Shown here one piece after another: positions 52,031 to 60,610 of a DNA stretch of 64,000 bases. The stretch spans positions 22,882-86,881 of the forward strand of contig CALCCD010000129.1 in assembly GCA_937899645.1 (NCBI GenBank), written 5' to 3'. Both the position numbers and the translations under genes were made by a program. Source of the DNA: an uncultured cyanobacterium (GTDB lineage: Bacteria; Cyanobacteriota; Cyanobacteriia; Cyanobacteriales; Geitlerinemataceae). How positions within the stretch are numbered: the first letter of the stretch is position 1; each line of letters begins with the position of its first letter. A model generated the notes under the pieces. The model saw nothing but the letters and a program-made list of their open reading frames with translations, was not told where the DNA came from and ran no database searches.

Positions 52031-53275
52031 CTAGCGAGGCGGCGTGGACAGGTGCTGTTGGAGGTGCTGGCGTGCGTCTTCGGCATCGGCGACCGTCGCC
52101 GCCTCGAGCTGCTCGCGCAGGTCGGGCGTTACGGCCAGCGCCCGCGTCCAGTCGGGGATTTGCGCGCCGCTGGGGTTGTCGAGGTAGGCGCAGCCCGCCT
52201 CGAAGATCAGCTGCTCGAAGGTCTCGACGATCGCCTCCTCCTTGTGGCGATCGTAGGGCAGGTTGTTAAACACCGCATCGACAAAATAGTGGCGCGTGTA
52301 GTCCTGGGCCTTGCGGCGGAACTTGACCCGCAGCGCCCGGATCCGGTCCATTGTGACGACCACCTGCTCGGTCTCCGTCAGCGTCCGCAGCACCGAGCTG
52401 AGGATATCGCGGCACATCTTTTGCAGACCGCTGTCGCTGGTCTCGCCGACAGCCTGGTGCTTGTGGTCGAAGATGCCGAGATCGACCTGGGCGATGCGCT
52501 TCTCAGCCACGTTGCGGTAGACCTCGGCCAGCATGCCGATCTCCAGCCCCCAGTTGCCGGGGATACGGGTGCTCAGCGCCAGGTCGCTCGTCAGCGCGAA
52601 CTCGCCCGAGAGCGGATAGCGAAACGAACTCAGGTAGCGCAGGTAGTCTCGATAGCCGAACAGCTCGATCGTCGCCTGGAGCAGCGGCGTCACGAACAGG
52701 CGCGCCACGCGGCCGTTCAACCGGCGCGACTCGCTACCGATGCGGGCGTAGTACGCCTTGGTAAACGAGATGCCGAACTCCTGCTCGAGGACGGGGAAGA
52801 GCAGCTTGAGCGGATAAGAGCGATCGTAGGTGACGATATCGGCGTCGTGGAGTGCGATCGCGCTGGCCTGTAGCGAGGCAACCCCCAGCGCCAGCCAGAC
52901 GGCTTTGCCTTTGCCGCGAAAGCCGGTGATATCGAGGCCGCTGTCGCGCAGCTTTTCGAGCAGTTGCGTGACGCGATCGCCGTTTTCCCACAGTACGGTC
53001 GTCTGCTGGGGCAGCACGTCGAAAAACTCCACGGCTTTGGCGTACTGCTCGAAGCTGTCGGCATAGAGGCTGACGACCACGTGGCGCACGAAGTCGCAGC
53101 GACTTAGATGCTCGCGAATGCCGGTCAGCGCCGGGCGCTCTAGCTCGTCGTAGAGTGCCGGAATCAGCACGGCGGTCGGTGACTCTTCGCTGAGCTGGGT
53201 CGTGCGCGCTTCGAGAAACTCGAGGTTACAGCCGAAGTCGTGAAGGGTCGCGATCTGTTCTTGCTTGTAGTCCAT
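52031..53275 (-). CDS. GT81-type glycosyltransferase, GpgS-like
   Basis: A 414-residue GT-A fold enzyme resembling glucosyl-3-phosphoglycerate synthase. Seen are the donor-binding AVLIPALYDELERPALTGI, GFRGKGKAVWLALGV, the metal-binding D-x-D in ALHDADIVTYDRSYPLKLLF and FRYPLSGEFALTSDLA followed by NWGLEIGMLAEVY. GpgS makes the precursor of glucosylglycerate, a compatible solute under nitrogen limitation or salt stress. No phosphatase partner (GpgP) is adjacent, and the acceptor is assigned only by family. Confidence 0.75.
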   Translation of the reverse strand: MDYKQEQIATLHDFGCNLEFLEARTTQLSEESPTAVLIPALYDELERPALTGIREHLSRCDFVRHVVVSLYADSFEQYAKAVEFFDVLPQQTTVLWENGDRVTQLLEKLRDSGLDITGFRGKGKAVWLALGVASLQASAIALHDADIVTYDRSYPLKLLFPVLEQEFGISFTKAYYARIGSESRRLNGRVARLFVTPLLQATIELFGYRDYLRYLSSFRYPLSGEFALTSDLALSTRIPGNWGLEIGMLAEVYRNVAEKRIAQVDLGIFDHKHQAVGETSDSGLQKMCRDILSSVLRTLTETEQVVVTMDRIRALRVKFRRKAQDYTRHYFVDAVFNNLPYDRHKEEAIVETFEQLIFEAGCAYLDNPSGAQIPDWTRALAVTPDLREQLEAATVADAEDARQHLQQHLSTPPR

Positions 53276-53662
53276 TCTGGCGATCTAGTGGCGAGACTGC
53301 CGTCCGTTTCGCCCTAGCCCAGTCCGAAAGTGAGCTTGGGGGTTTGATTGCGGGGGGCTGGAGGGCGGCGCGGGTCGGCGATCGATCCGGTTGGCGAGGT
53401 GGCGCGGATAGATAGCCTGACTACGAATATAGGGCTTACGCACGCTCTATCAAAGCGCCTGGAGTCTCATCAACCGAGTTTGCGCTTGAAAGCCAGGGAG
53501 CGGTTGGCGGCCAGTGCCGAGCGAAGTTTCCGGCGCGGAGGGCGGTGAGGGCTTGTTTGGGACGGTGGTGGACGCGATCCGCCCAGGATCGGCGACGGTC
53601 TCGCCGGGGTCTTCGCGGGCTAGCGTGGAGTGGCCGGGACGCTGCGGGGAGGAAAGCAAATA
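53276..53662. other. Intergenic with GGGCTTACGCA repeat unit
   Basis: About 390 bases. AGGGCTTACGCACGCTC at 53431 shares its core with the hairpin at 54181. No gene supported. A GGAGG lies about 10 bases upstream of the next start codon. Confidence 0.5.
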
Positions 53663-54079
53663 ATGAAGTGCTGGTGGCAACAGTGGCGATCGAGTATTGG
53701 CTGGTTCGCGCTCTACGTTGCGGCGGGGATACTGCTGACGTTGAGCGGGGCTCCGACGAGCATGTTCGTCCTGGCTTCGGCTGGGGCTTTTGTCTGGTTG
53801 AAGGATTTGGAGTTGGGGTGTGCCTTTGCTTGGGCGCTGGTTTTGTGGTTAGCGTGGGAGTCTTCTCTGACGTTTATGTGGGTTTGGGCTTGGGGGTGGA
53901 TGTGGGTTTGGTCTGGGATCGATCGGGAGTGGCGGGGGATGATGCCGCGTCGGTGGGTCGCGATCGTTGTAGTGGCGCTGGCGGGTTTGGGGTTGCTGGT
54001 TGGGGCGTTTCTGGGCTCGCGGGTTGTTGATGTGTCGTTTCCGGCGGAGTGGGGTTTTCTGCCGGTTTGGTTGCGCTAA
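53663..54079 (+). CDS. Tryptophan-rich small membrane protein
   Basis: A 138-residue protein starting MKCWWQQWRSSIGWFALYVA. Four predicted spans: about 8-28, 30-50, a Trp-rich stretch (WLAWESSLTFMWVWAWGWMW) and VAIVVVALAGLGLLVGAFLG. The high Trp count and the strongly G/T-biased coding strand in the second half are unusual for this window. I recognise no family. The start follows GGAGG with long spacing. Expression as a protein is plausible but not proven. Confidence 0.5.
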   Translation: MKCWWQQWRSSIGWFALYVAAGILLTLSGAPTSMFVLASAGAFVWLKDLELGCAFAWALVLWLAWESSLTFMWVWAWGWMWVWSGIDREWRGMMPRRWVAIVVVALAGLGLLVGAFLGSRVVDVSFPAEWGFLPVWLR

Positions 54080-54180
54080 GAATTTTGTCGGAAGAGAACT
54101 TTGCTTGTTGTCTGTGTCAGGAGTTATGTAAGGGGAAAGCGGGAGAGGGGTGAACCAGCCCTCCGCGCGGGAAACCGGAC

Positions 54181-54228
54181 GGGGCTTACGCAAACCTCTG
54201 AGGTCTTGGTGGGTCGTGCATAAGCCCC
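54181..54228. repeat. Hairpin repeat GGGGCTTACGCA
   Basis: GGGGCTTACGCA and TGCATAAGCCCC are inverted copies with one mismatch in 12, separated by 24 bases. A single arm recurs at 53431. It lies next to repeat D in the space between two convergent genes. Confidence 0.65.
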
Positions 54229-54235
54229 GATCGTG

Positions 54236-54356
54236 CTAGAGCATTCGGGCGAGCCAGACTCCAGTGAGATAAGCAACTACACGCACGACCCAAAACAACG
54301 CGAGGAGCTACAACCCTTGTGGAATAGGCGCTAGAGATTCAATTAACAGCCTCTAG
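54236..54356. repeat. MITE-like repeat, family R1, copy D
   Basis: About 121 bp from CTAGAGCATTCGGGCGAG to ...AATTAACAGCCTCTAG. The interior aligns with copies A and B (GACCCAAAACAACGCGAGGAG, CTACAACCCTT). Its right-hand CTAG overlaps the stop codon of the PEP-CTERM gene at 54353, so the element end supplies the TAG. Confidence 0.7.
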
Positions 54357-55165
54357 TCGCGCTTGCGACGACCGACTAGCGCTGCGATGCTCAGCCCAAG
54401 CAAGCCTGCGGTGGTTGCCGGTTCCGGCACGTCTTCAACCTCAAGCGTTTCGGGCGCGGTCATCGTGAAGTCCCCAATGCCAATTCCGTGAGTTTCGGGG
54501 TTGGCAACCGCGATGTCGGGGCCGCTGCCGTACGCGATCTCGATGCTGTCCACCATGCCCGCGAAGCTGATTTTTACGGCTCCGTCGTTCGAGTCGTTTC
54601 TGCCCACGCCAGTGCCGTCCAGCGTGAAGGCGTCGGTCACGGCAAAAGATGCAGCGCTCGCCAGGGCGGCAAAGGTCGGTGTCACCAGCTCGCCGTCTTT
54701 GTAGCCTTTGACGACGACGCGGTCTTGCCACGTTCCGATGTTACTGAGGTCGATGTCAAAAATCGAGAAGCTTAAGCCGGAAACAGCTTGTGAGAAGTCG
54801 GCGGCGAAGGTCATAAAGCTGCTGTCTCCTGGCGTACCCGCGCGATCGGGATCGATTTGGATATGCAGGCTGCGATCGTCGTCTCCTTGCGTACCGTTGA
54901 CGATCGAGTTCACAGAAGGCGTAAGGTTGCCACCGCCGAACGAATTGAGGCTCGTGTCTTCTCCAATGAGAATGTCGATATCGACCGACAGGCCACTTGC
55001 CGAGTCGAGTAGGAACGAGCCAGAAGTTTGGCCATCCGTCCACTGTCCTTGCTGTGCAAGCGATTCCCAGTCGAGGGATACAGCGTGGGCGGGCAGCGCG
55101 CTCAGGGCACCGGCGAGGGCGATTGCGGAGCCGAGAGCGGTTGAAACTTGCGTAATTTTAAACAT
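54353..55165 (-). CDS. PEP-CTERM sorting-domain protein
   Basis: A 270-residue exported protein. The signal peptide is MFKITQVSTALGSAIALAGAL..AHA. A beta-rich middle follows (FMTFAADFSQAVSGLSFSIF and DSIEIAYGSG), of the kind found in extracellular matrix-type proteins. The tail VPEPATTAGLLGLSIAALVG then RRKRD is a PEP-CTERM sorting signal. It is the second PEP-CTERM protein in the window (see 21183); the exosortase is elsewhere. The stop codon lies inside the terminus of repeat D. Confidence 0.85.
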   Translation of the reverse strand: MFKITQVSTALGSAIALAGALSALPAHAVSLDWESLAQQGQWTDGQTSGSFLLDSASGLSVDIDILIGEDTSLNSFGGGNLTPSVNSIVNGTQGDDDRSLHIQIDPDRAGTPGDSSFMTFAADFSQAVSGLSFSIFDIDLSNIGTWQDRVVVKGYKDGELVTPTFAALASAASFAVTDAFTLDGTGVGRNDSNDGAVKISFAGMVDSIEIAYGSGPDIAVANPETHGIGIGDFTMTAPETLEVEDVPEPATTAGLLGLSIAALVGRRKRD

Positions 55166-55328
55166 GCGTTTTGGAAAACCTTGTAGTTGCGAGCAGAAGT
55201 GGGCTCACGTGTCTCTGTAATGTTTGTCTGGCAAGGCTCGAGTTTCTTACGCAACGTTTGGGAAAGTATTGCAATCCGGCTCGAACGAGACCGCGCTCTG
55301 GCTTGTTACCGCTGCCGAAAATTCTCCT

Positions 55329-55880
55329 TCACAGCCCTGCTCGCTCGAAAATTCCCTCCGGCGTCAAACTCAGCCCCGGCAGCGCTTCATCCTCGATCGC
55401 CCGATCGCCCCGAAACGTCACCGGAACCGCTCCCGCCCGAAACACCGTCACCGTCCGCGATCGCGTGTCCACCACCCACACCCGCGCCACGCCCGCCGCC
55501 AAATACGCCACCGCCTTCTCCGTCATCTCCCCAAAGCCTTGGTTCGGCGAAATAATCTCGACGGCAAGATCGGGCGAAACCGGACAGGCTTCATCGCCAA
55601 TGTCGTCCGGCAGGCGATCGCGTGAGACAAACAGCACATCCGGCACCGGAACCCACGGCTGGCCGTTACGCTCCAGCACCACCGCCCACTCAACCCCGAC
55701 CTCACCGCGCAACTCACCCCAGGCATCGAGCAGATAGAGCAAAGCGCGCTGAGTTCGCGAGTGGAAGCGTTTGGAAGACATTTTTTCAATAACGGCACCG
55801 TCGAGCAGTTCGTAGCGACCTTGGAGGTCGGGCGAAGCCAGGAAATCCGCTAGGCTGACGCGAGTCGCAGTGGTGGCCAT
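55329..55880 (-). CDS. Uma2 family (DUF820) protein
   Basis: A 183-residue PD-(D/E)XK-fold protein. Motifs are LADFLASPDLQGRYELLDGA, SRTQRALLYLLDAWGELRG, VPVPDVLFVSRD, LAVEIISPNQGFGEMTEKAV and GVARVWVVDTRSRTVTVFR. The putative nuclease acids (Asp in PDVLF, Glu in VEII) are kept. It is distantly related to the one at 34935. Biological role unknown. Stands alone. Confidence 0.88.
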   Translation of the reverse strand: MATTATRVSLADFLASPDLQGRYELLDGAVIEKMSSKRFHSRTQRALLYLLDAWGELRGEVGVEWAVVLERNGQPWVPVPDVLFVSRDRLPDDIGDEACPVSPDLAVEIISPNQGFGEMTEKAVAYLAAGVARVWVVDTRSRTVTVFRAGAVPVTFRGDRAIEDEALPGLSLTPEGIFERAGL

Positions 55881-56036
55881 AACCTGCCGGCAAAGCTGCG
55901 CTTCAATTCTAGGTCGGTTTTATTTGCTGGGATTATTGGCAGGGTCTAGGAGCCAAATATTCCGTCTGCCGATCGCCAATAATGGTCAAATAAACTACAG
56001 CGATACACCCGCTGCCCATCCTCGCCCCGAAACCTC

Positions 56037-56837
56037 ATGGCCACGATTTTCGCCAATATCATCGCCATCTACCGCAAAGAACTCTCCGGCTACTTCGTTT
56101 CGCCGCTGGCGATGGCGATCGCCGGACTCTTTTGGCTGATTGCCGGGTTCTTCTTTGCCACGATCCTGCTCGGCGGCAACGGCATCCTAGCGCAGGCCGC
56201 GATCCGCGCGCAGATGGGCATCACCGAGCCGCCGCTGGACGTGCCGTACCAGTTCCTACAGTTTTTCCTGGGGACGATTTCGTCGCTGTCGTTGTTTATC
56301 CTGCCGATGCTGTCGATGGGGCTCTACGCGGAAGAGCGCAAGCTCGGGACGCTGGAGCTGCTGGCAACCTCACCGATTACCAACTGGGCGGTGGCGACGG
56401 GCAAGCTGCTCGGCGTCGTGACGTTCTACACCGTGACGATCGCGCCGCTGCTGCTGTACGAGGCGATCGCCTTCACCGGAGCCGAACCGCCGATGCCCGC
56501 AACGCTGCCGCTGATGGGACACCTGGCGCTGATCCTGCTATCTGCAAGCATTTTGTCGCTGGGGATGTTCGTCTCGTCGCTGACCGACAGCACGATTCTG
56601 GCGGCGATTTTGACCTTTGCGCTGGTGTTGTTTCTTTGGGTCACGTCGGCGATCGGCGAGACGATCCAGGGTCCGATCGGCGAGGCGATCGCCCACCTGT
56701 CGCTGCTCGAACACTACAACCAGCTCACCCAAGGCGTCTTCGATACCGGCAGCATTATCCTGTTCGCGTCGTATATTTTTCTCGGGATCTTCCTCACGGC
56801 ACAGTCGATCGAAGCGCTACGCTATCAGCGCTCGTAG
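56037..56837 (+). CDS. ABC-2 type permease, GldF-like
   Basis: A 266-residue membrane protein with six spans. Signature stretches are IYRKELSGYFVSPLAMAIAG, LSLFILPMLSMGLYAEERKLGTL-type (key part MGLYAEERKLGTLELL) and SPITNWAVATGKLLGV. It is the permease of an exporter related to gliding-type GldFG, also found widely in cyanobacteria. The GldG-like protein follows 87 bp downstream. The ATPase (GldA-like) is absent here. Confidence 0.85.
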   Translation: MATIFANIIAIYRKELSGYFVSPLAMAIAGLFWLIAGFFFATILLGGNGILAQAAIRAQMGITEPPLDVPYQFLQFFLGTISSLSLFILPMLSMGLYAEERKLGTLELLATSPITNWAVATGKLLGVVTFYTVTIAPLLLYEAIAFTGAEPPMPATLPLMGHLALILLSASILSLGMFVSSLTDSTILAAILTFALVLFLWVTSAIGETIQGPIGEAIAHLSLLEHYNQLTQGVFDTGSIILFASYIFLGIFLTAQSIEALRYQRS

Positions 56838-56924
56838 CTATGTGTCAGCTCTCTGCCGCGATCGCCGCTTCCAATTGTCGATTCGGTCTGCCCCCAGTAT
56901 GAAAACGAAGCACAAAAACGACGC

Positions 56925-58820
56925 ATGAAAACGCCGCTCGCTCGCCTCAAGCAATATTGGATCTTCCTGCTGTGGATCGGGCTGTTTCTGCTCGTGGCCG
57001 GTGCGGTGGCGGGGCTGCTGACCGGCGAGTGGATGACGACGCCGACGCTGATGATTATCTTCGGGACGACATCGCTGTCGATGTGGGCGACGGGGCAAGA
57101 TCGCGTTACGAAAGGCTTCTGGTCGCGGCGATCGACGGAAATCGGCACGAACGCGATCGTCTCGACCCTGGCGACGCTGGGCATCCTGGCTGCGATCAAC
57201 GTCCTCGGGGCGCGCTACAGCGTCCGCGCCGACCTGACCGAGTCGCAGCGCTTCACCCTCGCGCCGGAGTCGATCGCGATCGCCGAAACCCTCGAAGCGC
57301 CGGTCAAGGTCTGGGTCTTCAGTTTGCAGCCGAACCCGGACGACGAGGCGCTGCTGGAGAACTACCGCCGGGTCAGCGACGGCCAAATCGACTTCGAGTA
57401 CGTCGATCCGCAGGCGCGACCGGGGCTCGTGCAGGAGTTCGGCGTCACGGCAGATGGTGAGGTGTACTTAGAAGCGGGCGAAGACCGGCAGTTCGTTCAG
57501 ACGATCGACCTCAACGGCCTCTCGGAAGCGCAGCTCTCGAACCGCATCGCTCAGCTCGGCGCGGGCGCGGCCAGCAAGGTTTACTTCCTGCAAGGCCACG
57601 GCGAGCGCTCGATCGTCGAAGCGCAACAGGATGGTATGACGCGGGTCGTCAAGGCGCTGGAGGAGAAAAACTTCGCGATCGAGCCGCTGACGCTGACGGG
57701 CTCCGAGGCGGCGACGGAGATCCCCGGCGATGCGGCGGTGCTGGCGATCGTCAGTCCGACCTCGGCGCTGTTCGAGAACGAGCTGGCCGCGATTTCCGAC
57801 TATCTCGATGGCGGCGGGCGCGTCTTGCTGACCCTCGATCCGAATACCGAGCCGGAGCTGGACGAGTTCGCGTCGAGCTGGGGCATCGAGCTGGGGACGG
57901 GCATCGCGATCGACCCCGAGCGCTGGGTGCAGGGGTTGGGGCCTGCCGCACCGCTGGCGATCGACTACGGCCAGCATCCGATCGCGCAAGATTTCGGCCA
58001 GAACTATTCGCTGTTCCCGGTGGTCAAGCCGCTGCGGATCGTCGAGGAGATTACAGACGCCGAGGACATTGTGGTGCAGCCGCTGGCGTTTACGAGCGAC
58101 GCAAGCTGGGAGGAGATGGATCTCGACGAGGGGCCGGACTGGGAGCAAAACGAAGAAGACCGACCGGGGCCGTTGATTTTGGCGGCGGCGCTGTCGAAGC
58201 CGGTTGAGATGGAAGAAGCGGCGGCGACCCCGGCGGTGGAATCGGACGCGGCGGCAGAAGACGGGACTGCGCAAGAGGAGTCGAACAGCGCGATCGAGGC
58301 GGAGACTTCAGCGGAAGAAACACCGGAAGCAGAGGTCACTGAGGAAGAAGCGATCGAGCTTGAAGAAGCGATCGAAGAAGAACCCTCGGATACAGAAGCG
58401 CCAGCAGACGAGGCGGAGGAACCAGAGTCGACGGACGAGGAAGACCCGGAAGACGGCGCAGCAATCGACGAAACCGAGCCGATCGCGGCGGAAGAGGCCG
58501 ACGAAAGCCCGGAAGAGACTGGCGAAACTGGCGAAGCCGACGAACCCACCGTCGAAGCCCGCCTGGTTATCTTTGGCGACTCGGACTTCCTGACCGACAG
58601 CTTCTTCGACAACCAGCTCAACGGTGACTTTTTCCTGAACGCGATCGGCTGGCTCGCCGAGGTCGATGAAGCGCAGCTCTCAATTCGCGCCAAGGAATCT
58701 ACCGAACGCACGCTAACGCTGACGCCCGCAACGGCGCGTTTCCTGGCCTGGACGGCGCTGGCGACGTTCCCGGCGATCGGCTTTGGTGCGAGCGCGATCT
58801 TGTGGTGGAAGCGCCGTTAG
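56925..58820 (+). CDS. GldG-like ABC transporter auxiliary protein with acidic insert
   Basis: A 631-residue protein. Two spans lie near the N-terminus (about 14-37 and 42-60) with a third nearby, and one at the C-terminus (ARFLAWTALATFPAIGFGAS). The large extracytoplasmic part carries the GldG/DUF4350-like domain (SRADLTES-type RADLTESQRFTLAPESIAIA; VYFLQGHGERSIVEAQQDG; YLDGGGRVLLTLDPNTEPEL). Residues about 425-545 are a low-complexity insert of Glu, Ala, Thr and Asp, splitting the domain before LVIFGDSDFLTDSFFDNQLN. It is partner of the upstream permease. Confidence 0.82.
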   Translation: MKTPLARLKQYWIFLLWIGLFLLVAGAVAGLLTGEWMTTPTLMIIFGTTSLSMWATGQDRVTKGFWSRRSTEIGTNAIVSTLATLGILAAINVLGARYSVRADLTESQRFTLAPESIAIAETLEAPVKVWVFSLQPNPDDEALLENYRRVSDGQIDFEYVDPQARPGLVQEFGVTADGEVYLEAGEDRQFVQTIDLNGLSEAQLSNRIAQLGAGAASKVYFLQGHGERSIVEAQQDGMTRVVKALEEKNFAIEPLTLTGSEAATEIPGDAAVLAIVSPTSALFENELAAISDYLDGGGRVLLTLDPNTEPELDEFASSWGIELGTGIAIDPERWVQGLGPAAPLAIDYGQHPIAQDFGQNYSLFPVVKPLRIVEEITDAEDIVVQPLAFTSDASWEEMDLDEGPDWEQNEEDRPGPLILAAALSKPVEMEEAAATPAVESDAAAEDGTAQEESNSAIEAETSAEETPEAEVTEEEAIELEEAIEEEPSDTEAPADEAEEPESTDEEDPEDGAAIDETEPIAAEEADESPEETGETGEADEPTVEARLVIFGDSDFLTDSFFDNQLNGDFFLNAIGWLAEVDEAQLSIRAKESTERTLTLTPATARFLAWTALATFPAIGFGASAILWWKRR

Positions 58821-58868
58821 GGTCGATCGTTTGGCTGGTGCTTTTGGGGCGTCCGGCGCGATCGTTCC

Positions 58869-60206
58869 CTAGCGATCGCGGTGGGTGAACGGCTTCGCAT
58901 CGCGTCCGGCATAGGTCGCCGCCACATGCCCGTCACCCACCAACTTGTACTTATACGTCACCAGCCCATCTAGGCCCACCGGCCCGCGCGGCGGCAACGT
59001 CTGCGTACTGATGCCCACTTCCGCACCGAAGCCGTAGCGGAACCCATCCGAGAAGCGCGTCGAGCAGTTGTGAAACACGCCCGCACTATCGACCCGCGAC
59101 AGGAACGCGTCGGCAGTCGCCTGGTTCTCCGTGACGATCGCGTCCGTATGCCGCGAAGCATAGGTCTGGATATGCTCCAACGCCGCCTCGAAATTCGCAA
59201 CGACCTTAATCGCCAGCACCAGATCGCTGTATTCCGTAGACCAGTCCGCCTCCGTCGCCGCTTCGATGGTGGCCGATTCACTTTCGGCACGAGCGCGCGT
59301 CGCCTCATCGCCCCGCAGCGTTACGCCCTTGGCTTGCAGCGCCGCGATCGCCCGAGGCAAAAACTCCGCCGCGACCTCCTCATGCACCAGCAGCGTCTCC
59401 ACCGCATTGCACGCCGCCGGGTACTGTACCTTCGAGTCCACGACGATCTCCACCGCCTTGTCGAGGTCAGCTTCGCGATCGACGTACACGTGACAAATCC
59501 CGTCCGCGTGTCCCAGCACCGGGATGCGCGTGTTGTCCTGCACGAAGCGCACGAACGAGTTCGAGCCGCGCGGAATAATCAGATCGACGTAGCGATCGAG
59601 CGACAGCAGCGTCTGGATTTCCTCGCGCGTCGTCAGGAGCTGCACCGCGTCCGGATCGATGCCCGCCGTCTCCAGCCCGCGCCGCACCGCCGCAACGATC
59701 GCCCGACAGGACTGCACCGCCTCGCGCCCGCCCTTGAGGATTGCGCCATTGCCCGACGCGATCGCCAGACTCGAAATCTGAATCGCCGCATCCGGGCGCG
59801 CCTCGAAGATCACGCCCAGCACGCCCAGCGGACAGGTAACGCGCTGCAACACCAGCCCGTCGTCCAGCTCGCGATCGATTTGCACCGCGCCGATCGGGTC
59901 GGGCAGCTCGCCGACGTCGCGCACACCCGCGATCGTTGCGGCCAGCTTGGTATCGTCCAGCTTCAGGCGATTGTAGAGCGGCGTGGCGATACCGTCAGCT
60001 TTGGCCTGCGCGCAGTCGGCAGCGTTGGCAGCGAGGATCTCTGGCGCGGCGGCTTCGAGGGCGTCGGCCACGGCGGCGATCGCGGCGCGGCGATCGGCGG
60101 TCGGCAGAATCGCCAGACGTTTCGCGGCGTCGCGGGTGCGGCGGGCGATCGCCGTTAGGTCGCTGGTAGAAACTTCGGACGTGGAGCTAGGAACGGTCGC
60201 GGTCAT
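58869..60206 (-). CDS. proA: Gamma-glutamyl phosphate reductase
   Basis: NADPH-dependent glutamate-5-semialdehyde dehydrogenase, the second step of proline synthesis. The 445 residues include [46 protein letters not shown], the catalytic [14 protein letters not shown] with Cys266, and the C-terminal [16 protein letters not shown]. The ATG at 60206 is chosen; 18 further codons upstream in frame are not conserved. This is the canonical copy; a divergent cysteine-less paralogue lies at 43572. proB is not in the window. Confidence 0.96.
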   Translation of the reverse strand: MTATVPSSTSEVSTSDLTAIARRTRDAAKRLAILPTADRRAAIAAVADALEAAAPEILAANAADCAQAKADGIATPLYNRLKLDDTKLAATIAGVRDVGELPDPIGAVQIDRELDDGLVLQRVTCPLGVLGVIFEARPDAAIQISSLAIASGNGAILKGGREAVQSCRAIVAAVRRGLETAGIDPDAVQLLTTREEIQTLLSLDRYVDLIIPRGSNSFVRFVQDNTRIPVLGHADGICHVYVDREADLDKAVEIVVDSKVQYPAACNAVETLLVHEEVAAEFLPRAIAALQAKGVTLRGDEATRARAESESATIEAATEADWSTEYSDLVLAIKVVANFEAALEHIQTYASRHTDAIVTENQATADAFLSRVDSAGVFHNCSTRFSDGFRYGFGAEVGISTQTLPPRGPVGLDGLVTYKYKLVGDGHVAATYAGRDAKPFTHRDR

Positions 60207-60610
60207 GGGTGATGAAATTCGATCGGTGATTCGGTCGGGGTCTCGATTGAGACTAAACAAAGACTATCGTTCCAACGCTCTGCGTTGGAATGCCTTGTTA
60301 GACGCTCTGCGTCGAGTCACGCGGGCGGAGATTCTCGATCGGTTTTATCGATGTCCTTCACTTTAAGCGATCGGCCGCCGCTTTTTAATGCCATCGATCG
60401 GTCGTAGATCGCCGCAATTGGCAACGTTCTCGCTATTATCAAATTAGCGAATTTTGTCTAGATTTTAGTTCGTCCATTTCCGGCCTCGTTTTTGAGAGCC
60501 GATCGTGGCATTAGATTCGCCATCCACAGACTTTCCCGAGCGCGGCTTACCGTCACCTTTTCTCTGCGCCAATCGCCGCTAGAGACTCCGACGATCGCCC
60601 CGGCTTAGCT
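60207..60610. other. Divergent promoter region between proA and sbcC
   Basis: About 400 bases. The proA-proximal part contains repeat R5 copy 2. The rest (60330-60610) should carry promoters for both genes; a TTGGCAACG...TATTATCAAA-like stretch near 60419-60440 is a possible but unproven promoter. Confidence 0.4.
60264..60319. repeat. Foldback repeat R5, copy 2
   Basis: CTATCGTTCCAACGCTCTGC, then GTTGGAATGCC, then GACGCTCTGCGTCGAGTC. It contains two short stems (CCAACGC/GCGTTGG and GACGC/GCGTC). It shares its segments with the repeat at 18784. Confidence 0.65.
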
